From Gammaproteobacteria bacterium (GTDB lineage Bacteria; Pseudomonadota; Gammaproteobacteria; S012-40), in assembly GCA_029864945.1 (NCBI GenBank), contig JAOTSL010000135.1, positions 1 to 8,373 on the forward strand: a stretch of DNA of 8,373 nucleotides, given 5' to 3'. Positions 1 to 6,361 of the stretch are shown here, piece by piece. The first letter of the stretch is position 1. Each line of letters opens with the position of its first letter. The notes under the pieces were generated by a model. It searched no databases. It was not told the DNA's origin and saw only the letters and a program-made list of their open reading frames with translations. Position numbers and translations under genes: made by a program.

Positions 1-1341
1 GGTCTTTAACTCTGACAATACAACAGGGCTACTAATGCCACCAAATACAGCGAGTAAATTGGGGATTTCAGAAAAGCGATTTAAATTATCTACTCCTCGG
101 GCGCTCACCATCGAGTTATCCCTTGCTGTTACGACCAGATTTTTACCCAACAATCCACCAGCAGCATTTATTTCGTCCACAGCCAATTCGATTCCACGTT
201 TTATCGCCAGCCCGGACAATGAAGAGTTTCCCGCCATATCTGCATCTAATGCAACGACGAGCTCATTATCTGAATAAATACGATTTTCATCCAACGACTC
301 GAGCAGCTTCTCGATCAGCTCTGATCCGATTTTCATTCGATATTTTTCAAGTACCACTCTGCTTTTCTCTTTGAGTTGGCTTTTAAGCTCAGGAGTAATC
401 AAATTTATTTTTATCTTTGATTTTTTTATATCTTCTAAAAAATTATTTTCTGCAATTTTGGCCTCCTTCCACTGGCTCTTCATTACTTCTCTGGCTGATG
501 ACAACAGTATATTTTTCACATCAGGTGGCCACTTATCAAACTGAATTTTCGAGAAAGCAAGTACTTGCGCCAGATACCCGTGATAACTAAGGGTTAAATG
601 AGACTGAACCTCATACAACCCTTTACCATAAATTGAGCCAAGCGGATTCTCTTGTCCATTAACAACACCATCTTTTAATGCGTTTCGTGTGGAGTTAAAA
701 TCGATTACCATCGTTTCTGCCCCCCAAGCCTGGAATTGCTCTCGTAACATTTCATTGCGCATGATGCGAAATTTCATCTTAGAAAAATCTGCCAACTCAT
801 TTAACGGGCGATCCGATGTAAAATGCTTAAAACCACTTTCCCAATACCCTGCGCCAACCAGGTTTATATTATTGAGTGTTTCTAATAACTCCGAGCCGAC
901 TTTACCGCTCAAAACTCGATGCACTTCATCGGCAGAGGAAAATATAAAAGGGAGATCCAATAACTGCATAGAAGGAATAATGGTCGACAATTTTGCCGTC
1001 GGCGGAAGGATAATATCAAGATCACCTTTTTGAGCCATTGACAACATTTCAAAATCACTGCCGAGGGATTGATTAGGAAAAATTTCTATTTCAACATTTC
1101 CCTTGCTACGCGTATTCACAAGCTCTGAAAATTCTACAATGCTTTTGTGAATTAATGTATTAACTGGCATATCGTGCCCTAGCCGCAAATGCAGCACCTT
1201 CGATTTACCTGTAGCGCTTTCAGTTTTCTCACTTTCATCACAAGCACAAACAAAAAACACTATTAAAATAATAGTAATTTTTTTTACAAATACCTTTTTT
1301 AAAAAGTTATTTTTTATAAAAAGAAACATACTTAAATCCAT
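1..1341 (-). CDS. Fused TRAP DctP-type / ABC LIV-type substrate-binding lipoprotein (3' end outside window)
   Basis: The minus strand is open without a stop from the ATG at 1341 to the left edge (447 codons seen, C-terminus missing). Residues about 8-33 are Lys-rich then hydrophobic and end in FVCAC, a plausible lipobox, so export and lipid anchoring are likely. Residues about 48-345 form a full DctP-type TRAP solute-binding domain: HDMPVN near its start, KFRIM with the usual ligand-carboxylate Arg, and NGQENPLGSIYGKG, the family hallmark. From about residue 358 a second domain begins (ELVVALDADMAGNSSLSG, then AIKRGIELAVDEINAAGG, then FGGISSPVVLSELK), typical of LIV-type ABC binding proteins (Peripla_BP_6). 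It has no signal peptide of its own, which fits one two-domain protein. The ligand is unknown, and no permease gene is visible. An alternative start is the ATG at 1329; a weak GGA at 1351-1353 favours 1341. The missing C-terminus could hold further domains. Domain calls are firm; a transport versus sensing role is open. Confidence 0.88.
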   Translation of the reverse strand, partial: MDLSMFLFIKNNFLKKVFVKKITIILIVFFVCACDESEKTESATGKSKVLHLRLGHDMPVNTLIHKSIVEFSELVNTRSKGNVEIEIFPNQSLGSDFEMLSMAQKGDLDIILPPTAKLSTIIPSMQLLDLPFIFSSADEVHRVLSGKVGSELLETLNNINLVGAGYWESGFKHFTSDRPLNELADFSKMKFRIMRNEMLREQFQAWGAETMVIDFNSTRNALKDGVVNGQENPLGSIYGKGLYEVQSHLTLSYHGYLAQVLAFSKIQFDKWPPDVKNILLSSAREVMKSQWKEAKIAENNFLEDIKKSKIKINLITPELKSQLKEKSRVVLEKYRMKIGSELIEKLLESLDENRIYSDNELVVALDADMAGNSSLSGLAIKRGIELAVDEINAAGGLLGKNLVVTARDNSMVSARGVDNLNRFSEIPNLLAVFGGISSPVVLSELKT

Positions 1342-1383
1342 TTTAATTAATCCAAACAACCTACACAAAACCCAATCGGCAAC

Positions 1384-1537
1384 TAGTAACGATAACTTTA
1401 CTTACCTACAAACAAATATCTCAAACTAAATCATATTAATTACTTTTATGAAAACTAAACTTTTTAATAATTGAAACCGAAAACACAAAACAACACAACT
1501 CACTTTATTTATAAACATCAGTTATTAGTAACGAGAA
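1384..1537. repeat. Two copies of direct repeat TAGTAACGA flanking the divergent region
   Basis: TAGTAACGA occurs at 1384-1392 and at 1526-1534, each followed by one variable base and then AA (TAGTAACGAtAA and TAGTAACGAgAA). The copies are in the same orientation, 142 bp apart. They lie about 43 bp upstream of the minus-strand start and about 50 bp upstream of the plus-strand start. They might be binding sites for a regulator of both genes, but two copies in A+T-rich DNA are weak evidence. Confidence 0.3.
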
Positions 1538-1570
1538 AATTCATTACAAAATAAATTGAATAATTTAAAA

Positions 1571-1575
1571 AAGGA
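1571..1575 (+). promoter_or_regulatory. Ribosome binding site of the barrel gene
   Basis: AAGGA sits 9 bases upstream of the ATG at 1585 and supports that start. Confidence 0.7.
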
Positions 1576-1584
1576 ATTACAATT

Positions 1585-2262
1585 ATGCTACACCTAACCA
1601 AAATTAAAAAAAACATGATAGCAATTTCGTTATTTAGCACGCTATTTTCAAGCCACGCATTATCCACCCCAAATGCCAGCATAAATTATTATATAGACAA
1701 CCGAGACTTCAACACCATGGGTGTAACAATATCAAGTTTTGATCTACCACAAAATTTTTCTGTATGGGGTTTTACAGACTTCAACAGCGACCAAAATAAA
1801 AAGCCAAATGAGGACTTCACCAATTCTTTTTCAGAGTACCGGTTAACAAACACAAAAATTTCAAATCTTGTCGGACTAAAGGGACTTGGTTTACAAATGG
1901 AATATAATAATACAACACCAGGAAGCAGTGATACTGTTTGGCGTGGAGGACTCACCTATAAGAAAATAACTGGCGATAAAAAATGGATTCAACTTAGACT
2001 ATTTCCGTTGCAATCAAACAGCGATAACCAGGCAAGTATCATTTACAATTTTTCAATTTTGTCTTGGTTAAAACTTACTGGCTTTGCCGATTACAACATA
2101 AGAAATGGTGCCGAAAACTTATGGGTCATTGAGCCACAACTTAATTTCAAAATAGCAAACAACACTTGGTTTCTCTTAGAGGGAAGATACAATGGCTTTC
2201 AAAGCCGAAGCCCGTCGACTGACGGTACTGGAGTCGCAGTTGGTGTGCAATATGATTTATAA
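1585..2262 (+). CDS. Putative outer-membrane beta-barrel protein, function unknown
   Basis: The 225-aa product starts with a basic stretch and a hydrophobic segment ending FSSHA near residue 25, a normal Sec signal peptide with likely cleavage after Ala25. The remainder is a run of short segments with alternating polar and hydrophobic or aromatic residues (for example at about 57-66, 100-108, 119-127, 134-141, 163-171, 179-190 and 194-203) separated by Asn/Asp/Ser/Gly-rich turns. This suggests roughly 10-12 antiparallel strands of a small barrel. It ends in GVAVGVQYDL, like a terminal barrel strand, although the last residue is Leu rather than the usual Phe. The gene is divergent from the double binding-protein gene, so it could be the outer-membrane entry route for that protein's ligand, but this is inference. 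I do not recognise a named family; Tsx-like or small porin-like proteins are possible. AAGGA upstream supports the start. Confidence 0.75.
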   Translation: MLHLTKIKKNMIAISLFSTLFSSHALSTPNASINYYIDNRDFNTMGVTISSFDLPQNFSVWGFTDFNSDQNKKPNEDFTNSFSEYRLTNTKISNLVGLKGLGLQMEYNNTTPGSSDTVWRGGLTYKKITGDKKWIQLRLFPLQSNSDNQASIIYNFSILSWLKLTGFADYNIRNGAENLWVIEPQLNFKIANNTWFLLEGRYNGFQSRSPSTDGTGVAVGVQYDL

Positions 2263-2302
2263 AAACTTGACTCAATAAAGCAAGATATTACGGCTTTACG
2301 TT

Positions 2303-2325
2303 TAATCTGTTACCAGATTATTTTT
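2303..2325 (+). terminator. Rho-independent terminator candidate after the barrel gene
   Basis: TAATCTG (2303-2309) pairs perfectly with CAGATTA (2314-2320) around the 4-base loop TTAC, followed by TTTTT (2321-2325). It lies 40 bases after the barrel stop codon. The stem is only 7 bp with two G-C pairs, so it may be weak. Confidence 0.6.
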
Positions 2326-2381
2326 CATAACCGTTATCATATAAGCCATACCATAAAACATACTTTATATCCCATAATGCA

Positions 2382-2411
2382 CAAAACCCTCGAATTTCTA
2401 AGAGGGTTTTG
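2382..2411. terminator. Bidirectional terminator candidate between convergent genes
   Basis: CAAAACCCTC (2382-2391) pairs over 10 bp with GAGGGTTTTG (2402-2411) around a 10-base loop. The T-run lies inside the stem on both strands, the usual form of a two-way terminator. It lies between the plus-strand barrel gene (ends 2262) and the minus-strand gene ending at 2508, and could serve both. The rest of the 245-bp gap holds a short TAAAGC/GCTTTA inverted repeat (2276-2298) and nothing else I can support. Confidence 0.6.
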
Positions 2412-2507
2412 GAGAGGCGGCTTTTAAATTAACGCACGTCTGGTTAAACATTGTTAATATTTAGTACTACATATTGGCTTTACTGAATAGCAACAGCAAA
2501 CTCAAAT

Positions 2508-3119
2508 CTACTGCATTTCATAAACACGTGTCACTTTATTAGTACTAATACTTTCGATAAACCCCTGCCACTCAATCAAGCCCGCTTCGTGATCACCTTC
2601 TATAACAGGTATTTTCTCAATATCAGACATCAAATCATCTAACCGTGATACACCTTCAGGAATTCCTTTCGGAAAGTCGCCATGATGACTAAATACCACC
2701 TGCCCAAACACCTTAATATTAGGAAATCGCTGTTTAACAACCTGAACACATACTCGGCTGTAATCAAGCGGGTTTGTAAATTTAAAGCTATTTCCGCCAA
2801 ACATCTGCGTCCATTGATCTATTTTTTCTCCACCAAATATCATACCGGGGTAATCCTGCACATTAAGTACAATCAAGCGGCCTTTGCTGTAAACAAGAAA
2901 GTCTACATGGACATTACCATCAACATCGTCAGCGAACTCTGTATTTTCCACAGCCTGACCACCAATACTTAGAATTGAAGCATTAATTCTACGCCTTGTT
3001 GCTGTTTTGTGGCGATAACGTAAAAAAAACACCAGAAACAAGAGCAAAACAAGGACTACACCACCCCCGTATATCGTTAATTCAATATTAGACTCAATAA
3101 AGGCAATAATTTCAGACAT
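2508..3119 (-). CDS. Membrane-anchored NERD-domain-like protein with altered active-site residues
   Basis: The 203-aa protein has one hydrophobic segment at about residues 16-33 followed by a strongly basic stretch (RYRHKTATRRR), giving a short periplasmic N-terminus and a cytoplasmic domain by the positive-inside rule. Residues about 45-150 resemble the NERD (nuclease-related) domain: VDFLVYSKGRLIVLNVQDYP, then G-rich turns, W103, then NPL with a long helix (VCVQVVKQ) and a strand VVFS. NERD proteins usually carry D...(I/V)E(V)K as in restriction-endonuclease folds. Here Asp73 is kept, but the E-x-K position reads N86-V-Q88, so catalysis by the usual mechanism is doubtful. It lies 81 bases downstream of the response regulator gene on the same strand and may be co-transcribed. 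The upstream Shine-Dalgarno is poor. The family call is from pattern memory; the cellular role is unknown. Confidence 0.7.
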   Translation of the reverse strand: MSEIIAFIESNIELTIYGGGVVLVLLLFLVFFLRYRHKTATRRRINASILSIGGQAVENTEFADDVDGNVHVDFLVYSKGRLIVLNVQDYPGMIFGGEKIDQWTQMFGGNSFKFTNPLDYSRVCVQVVKQRFPNIKVFGQVVFSHHGDFPKGIPEGVSRLDDLMSDIEKIPVIEGDHEAGLIEWQGFIESISTNKVTRVYEMQ

Positions 3120-3200
3120 ATCAGCACTTGTAAGTTCGAAGAAGATTACTAATAGTGTCGGTAAGATAGAAATAAAGTTGAGCTTACACCGAAAAAATAA

Positions 3201-3875
3201 TCAAAGCGTTCTCAAGCAATACCCCGCCCCTCTCACTGTTTGCAACAGGGGCTGCGCCTGATCTTTATCAATTTTGTTTCTCAATCGGCTTATATGCACA
3301 TCAATCACATTTGTTTGGGGGTCAAAATTGTAATCCCACACCTGCTCAAGCAACATCGTGCGCGATACAACTTGCCCGGTATGCCTTAACAAATATTCAA
3401 GCAATCGGAATTCTCTTGGCTGCAGTTGAATTACTTTTCCGTTTCGTGTCACCTTGTGCTTTATCAAATCCATTTCAAGGTCAGACAATTTTAGTTTATT
3501 GCTTGCTTGCTCAGGTTGCCCTCGACGGATTAACGCTTCTATTCGTGCTAATAACTCAGAAAACGCATAAGGTTTTGTCAGATAATCATCGCCACCTGCA
3601 TGTAAGCCTTCTACCCGGTCATCAACCTCGCCTAACGCACTTAATATCAAAACCGGCGTTTTAATTTTAGCAGCCCGGACAGACGCGATAATTGACAGCC
3701 CATCCAACCCGGGCAACATGCGATCTACTATCATCACGTCAAACTCACCGGTTAATGCCTGCCCTAAACCCTCTTTACCGTCTGCTGCATGCACCACAAC
3801 GTGACCGCTTTCTGACAAACCTTTTATCAGATAGCTGGCTGCTTCTTTATCATCTTCGATTATCAATATGTGCAT
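3201..3875 (-). CDS. OmpR/PhoB-family response regulator, no adjacent kinase
   Basis: The 224-aa protein has an N-terminal receiver domain (about 1-115) and a C-terminal winged-helix DNA-binding domain (about 128-222). Visible receiver residues, counted from the ATG at 3875, are the acidic pair D8/D9, phospho-acceptor D51 in IVDRMLPGLDG, the Ser79 switch residue and K101 in DYLTKPYAFSELLARI. The DNA-binding half has QPREFRLLEYLLRH, VIDVHISRLRNKID and TVRGAGYCL, all family hallmarks. It most resembles the QseB/PmrA/CusR/CzcR branch, but the signal cannot be told from this. A TTG at 3881 could extend it by two codons. I prefer the ATG because it yields the standard start MHILIIEDD and puts the acceptor at Asp51, although AAGG at 3887-3890 is spaced 11 bases from the ATG and only 5 from the TTG. 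Its partner kinase is not in the window. It is divergent from the cytochrome b561 remnant. Confidence 0.93.
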   Translation of the reverse strand: MHILIIEDDKEAASYLIKGLSESGHVVVHAADGKEGLGQALTGEFDVMIVDRMLPGLDGLSIIASVRAAKIKTPVLILSALGEVDDRVEGLHAGGDDYLTKPYAFSELLARIEALIRRGQPEQASNKLKLSDLEMDLIKHKVTRNGKVIQLQPREFRLLEYLLRHTGQVVSRTMLLEQVWDYNFDPQTNVIDVHISRLRNKIDKDQAQPLLQTVRGAGYCLRTL

Positions 3876-4014
3876 ACGCAATATTACCTTTATGTGACAT
3901 ACCTACACATTACCAAATTTTAATGTTTTGGAAAACTGACGGAAAGACTTAGGCACAATAATCTACACATGGAGAATGAAAATCGCATTAGAAAGCAAAA
4001 TAAGGTGACTAAAA
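3876..4014. promoter_or_regulatory. Divergent promoter region between response regulator and cytochrome remnant
   Basis: This 139-bp region must hold the regulator's promoter and what was the cytochrome promoter. GGAAA recurs at 3930-3934 and 3941-3945, an 11-bp helical-phase direct repeat of the kind OmpR-family regulators can bind. CCAAA (3913-3917) and TTTGG (3927-3931) form an imperfect inverted pair. AAGGTG at 4002-4007, 7 bases before the ATG at 4015, is a good ribosome binding site. Binding by the neighbouring regulator is speculation. Confidence 0.3.
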
Positions 4015-4480
4015 ATGGAAACGAAATACTGGAGCCTGAACACACGGCTTCTACATCTTGGGCTTGTAGCAACGATTACCGCTCAACTGTTTATCAACTT
4101 GCTTATGTCTGAACCTGACGATACAGGGACTATCATTGGAAAAGTGGCATATAACGCACACGAAATTGCTGGCTTAACTGCTTTAGGTATCATTGCCTTG
4201 CATTGGGCATGGTCAACGATTTCACGTTCAGATGGAATCTTAAAACACCTTTTCCCTTGGAAAGGTGACGCTCTAAATCAGGTTATTGATGATATCAAAT
4301 TAATATTTAGAGGCCAGCCTCCAATTTCAGGTAAACACGGCGGTCTTGCAGGATTTGTCCACGGCCTTGGTTTGTTGACGATCACCGGCACAGGAATAAC
4401 TGGGGAGGATTATTTTTGTCACCTTTCCTGAAGCTGGAGATCCAGGCGCTTTCGCTGATTCTATTGCTGAATTGCACGAA
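4015..4480 (+). pseudogene. Cytochrome b561-type membrane cytochrome, frameshifted and truncated
   Basis: The first frame gives 138 aa ending at 4431: hydrophobic helices at about 12-31, 46-67 and 110-127, with His14, His49, His63 and His116 as candidate haem ligands in the bacterial b561/Ni-hydrogenase cytochrome b pattern (family about 170-190 aa, four helices). After ITGTGITG the frame runs into a stop, but the +1 frame from about 4409 continues convincingly as IFVTFPEAGDPGAFADSIAE and LHE, the usual loop and start of helix 4. One extra base in the G-rich run at 4402-4408 explains this. The b561 resemblance then stops at about 4480, and the following codons belong to a different family, so helix 4 is missing as well. 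A sequencing or assembly error could explain the single-base shift but not the lost helix. The start has a good AAGGTG ribosome site. Function is probably lost. Confidence 0.75.
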
Positions 4481-4640
4481 GGCATGGTGGTTTCAATAAG
4501 TGGCACAGATTCATCTAACGGCACGGGCACCGCCAAACAAATTTCTTTTGAAGATGAAGTTGAAGGTATGGTTACATAAATACAGACGGGCTTTTTGTTG
4601 CGACTAAGTTAAAGATTGAAAACGGCACTGCTATACCTGG
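4481..4640 (+). pseudogene. DUF5666-like gene remnant in two frames
   Basis: Directly after the cytochrome LHE the same frame reads GMVVSISGTDSSNGTGTAKQ, then ISFEDEVEGMVT, then a stop at 4577-4579. This has the texture of DUF5666 repeats (G-M-V-V-x-V-x-G, dGtg-A-t-x-I-x-f-E-D-E-V-E-G). From about 4573 a different frame continues in the same style with YINTDGLFVATKLKIENG, so another indel or internal deletion lies near 4572. GAAGGCATGGT (4478-4488) and GAAGGTATGGT (4562-4572) are near-identical at the two junctions, suggesting collapse between repeat modules. The fragment has no start or signal peptide of its own. The family call is from memory. The exact end is unclear; resemblance fades before the next gene. 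Confidence 0.5.
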
Positions 4641-4650
4641 CATGATTTTG

Positions 4651-4658
4651 GCCGATAC
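4651..4658 (+). promoter_or_regulatory. Possible flagellar sigma28 -10 element (GCCGATAC)
   Basis: GCCGATAC matches 7 of 8 bases of the sigma28 (FliA) -10 consensus GCCGATAA and lies 8 bases before the ATG of the FliK-like gene. The -35 at the expected 11-base spacing (4632-4639, TATACCTG) matches TAAAGTTT poorly. If real, transcripts would begin at or next to the ATG. This is a weak call, made because the gene lacks a ribosome binding site. Confidence 0.2.
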
Positions 4659-4666
4659 ATCTATAT

Positions 4667-6361
4667 ATGGAACTCTCTCAAGCACAACTCAACAGCTTAC
4701 AATCACTTACAGTTAGCTCAGGTAAAATAAGGTCAGATAACTTGCCGGTTGGCCAAGAAGTTAGGGTAAAGGTTGCCGCTGTTAACCCAGAAAAGGGGGA
4801 AGTAACCCTAAAAATCAACGATACTATGGTTACAGCAAAAACGTCTTTACAATTAACACCCGGTCAAACATTGCAACTTACCGTTGCACAGTCGAGTGCC
4901 AACAAAGTTGTTTTACAAGTTCCCCCAACATTGTTTGATGCCATTACCAGTCAAAAAGCACTGCGTGAAGCATTACCTAAACAACAGCCAATTACCGACG
5001 CAATTATCCAATTAAAATCACTGCTTAAAAATAATGCCGCAATGATGATTCCTGATAAGATCACCCTGCTGGCGAAAAACTTTGTATCAAAACTGCCCAC
5101 TCCGGCACAACTTAGTACCGCTTCAGGCGTGAAGAAGGCCATTCAGCAATCTGGGGTTTTTCTGGAAAACAAACTGGCAAGTATATTAAGCGGACAACCG
5201 AACAAATCCATTGATGGGGATATCAAGGCGCTATTACTGACGCTTAAATCCACTTTGACAAAAGAAAAAAGTGACACCCTTGCTTTGTCCAAACAAGAGA
5301 TAAAACCAGGTGCGCAAGTTACCGAAACGGTAAAACAAGTTCAATCTACTCCCTTACCCATTAATGCTGCTCTGATAAAAACAATGGGTAATACACTCCA
5401 GCCACTACCACTTAAAAGCTCACTAACAAACCCATCACCAGAATCTGAGCTAATTAAGCAAACAGCTGAAAAACTATCCGCCAGCCAGGCGGCATCAGTA
5501 AATACCGAACAATTAAAATACAAAAAAATTATCGACATTCGAACAATTGAAGCTAATATCGCCGAAGCTACAAAAATGACTGAAAATAGAATACCGCCTG
5601 ATAAACAGTTAACGGATAAGCAAATCCAGCAAATTCTAAGTAACTTGTTAGGCCAACGCAAAAGCCCGCAAAACAATACAGCGTCAAACCTGACCAATAG
5701 ACAAACAATAGCACCATTACCGATTCCACTAGGCGGTAAACCGGCCGAAGTAAATCCGACCAGTGTTACATTTAAAACAGCTCAACAGTACGCAGCAAAA
5801 GAAACACTTTCATTAAAAAATGACATGGCACTGTCAGCAATAAAAAGCCAACACGTCAGTGAAGCAAGCGCGCCTCGCATCAACAACTTGATGGATTTAA
5901 TAGAAACACTCATTAAACAGGTAGATTCCGCCATATCACGCACACATGTTCACCAGTTAAATGCCATGCAAGATCCTGAAACAGGTCGACTTGCTATGAG
6001 TATGGAAATTCCGGTTAACGATGACGACAACCTTCATCTCGTACAGTTGCATATTGAAAAAGAACCCAACAAAGAAAATGAAACCGAAACAATTGTAACT
6101 GTTAATTTGGCCGTCGATCTTGATGCCATCGGCCCAGTGTACGCCAGAATTACATTGATTAGCGACAATACCAGTGTTGTACTGTGGGCGGAGCGTGACT
6201 CTACATTTCATCTAGTTCAGGAAAGTGTTGAGACGTTACATTCAAAACTGGAAAGCTCCGGGCTTAAATCAGAGAGTATCGCCTGCCATCGCGGCCAACC
6301 TCCTCAGAGCCAATTTATCAGACCAGAAAATAATAATGGCTTACTTGATGTGCGGGCATAA
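4667..6361 (+). CDS. FliK-like flagellar hook-length control homologue
   Basis: The 564-aa product has three parts: a small beta-rich domain at about 25-88 (GQEVRVKVAAVNPEKGEV and following), a long low-complexity Lys/Gln/Ser/Thr/Pro-rich middle (about 90-400) and a C-terminal FliK/Flg_hook domain (about 438-545). The last shows LHLVQLHIEKEP, VNLAVDLDAIGPVYARI, VVLWAER and a closing L-x-x-SGL-x-x-x-x-I-x-C-x-R-G. In flagella, FliK measures hook length and its C-terminal domain switches FlhB substrate specificity. The next gene encodes an FlhB-type domain, which supports a functional pair. No other flagellar gene is visible, so this may be a second copy rather than the main fliK. The start is fixed by an in-frame stop at 4643-4645 with no other ATG until residue 54, yet no Shine-Dalgarno is seen. 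It overlaps the next gene by one base (TAATG). Confidence 0.82.
   Translation: MELSQAQLNSLQSLTVSSGKIRSDNLPVGQEVRVKVAAVNPEKGEVTLKINDTMVTAKTSLQLTPGQTLQLTVAQSSANKVVLQVPPTLFDAITSQKALREALPKQQPITDAIIQLKSLLKNNAAMMIPDKITLLAKNFVSKLPTPAQLSTASGVKKAIQQSGVFLENKLASILSGQPNKSIDGDIKALLLTLKSTLTKEKSDTLALSKQEIKPGAQVTETVKQVQSTPLPINAALIKTMGNTLQPLPLKSSLTNPSPESELIKQTAEKLSASQAASVNTEQLKYKKIIDIRTIEANIAEATKMTENRIPPDKQLTDKQIQQILSNLLGQRKSPQNNTASNLTNRQTIAPLPIPLGGKPAEVNPTSVTFKTAQQYAAKETLSLKNDMALSAIKSQHVSEASAPRINNLMDLIETLIKQVDSAISRTHVHQLNAMQDPETGRLAMSMEIPVNDDDNLHLVQLHIEKEPNKENETETIVTVNLAVDLDAIGPVYARITLISDNTSVVLWAERDSTFHLVQESVETLHSKLESSGLKSESIACHRGQPPQSQFIRPENNNGLLDVRA

Larger units (their letters stand above)
1342..1584. promoter_or_regulatory. 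Divergent A+T-rich regulatory region between the binding-protein and barrel genes
   Basis: This 243-bp gene-free stretch separates two divergently transcribed genes and must contain both promoters. It is very A+T-rich and has no open frame worth calling. I could not find a convincing sigma70 -35/-10 pair on either strand. The only visible structure is a repeated 9-mer, listed separately. Shared regulation of the two genes is inferred from the layout alone. Confidence 0.5.

Noticed and set aside
35..1033. Plus-strand open frames at 35-277, 123-374 and 689-1033
   Set aside because: They lie opposite the continuous minus-strand binding-protein gene, whose translation matches two known families throughout; the plus frames show no recognisable motifs.
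3158..3192. Bulged inverted repeat TCGGTAAG / CTTACACCGA as terminator after the response regulator
   Set aside because: On the minus strand the T-run precedes rather than follows the stem, the loop is 17 bases and the stem is bulged, so it does not fit a terminator for that gene.
3879..3881. TTG as start codon of the response regulator (226 aa)
   Set aside because: The ATG two codons later gives the usual family N-terminus and places the phospho-acceptor at Asp51. The TTG has nearer ribosome-site spacing, so it is not fully excluded.
4400..4420. Programmed ribosomal frameshifting in the cytochrome gene
   Set aside because: The shifted product would still lose helix 4 and run into a broken DUF5666-like fragment, and no classic slippery heptamer with a downstream structure is visible. 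Gene decay is simpler.
5341..5697. Minus-strand open frame of 118 aa inside the FliK-like gene, and similar frames at 4951-5142 and 5957-6211
   Set aside because: These are opposite-strand shadows of the Lys/Thr-rich coding sequence; they have no ribosome site or recognisable motif.
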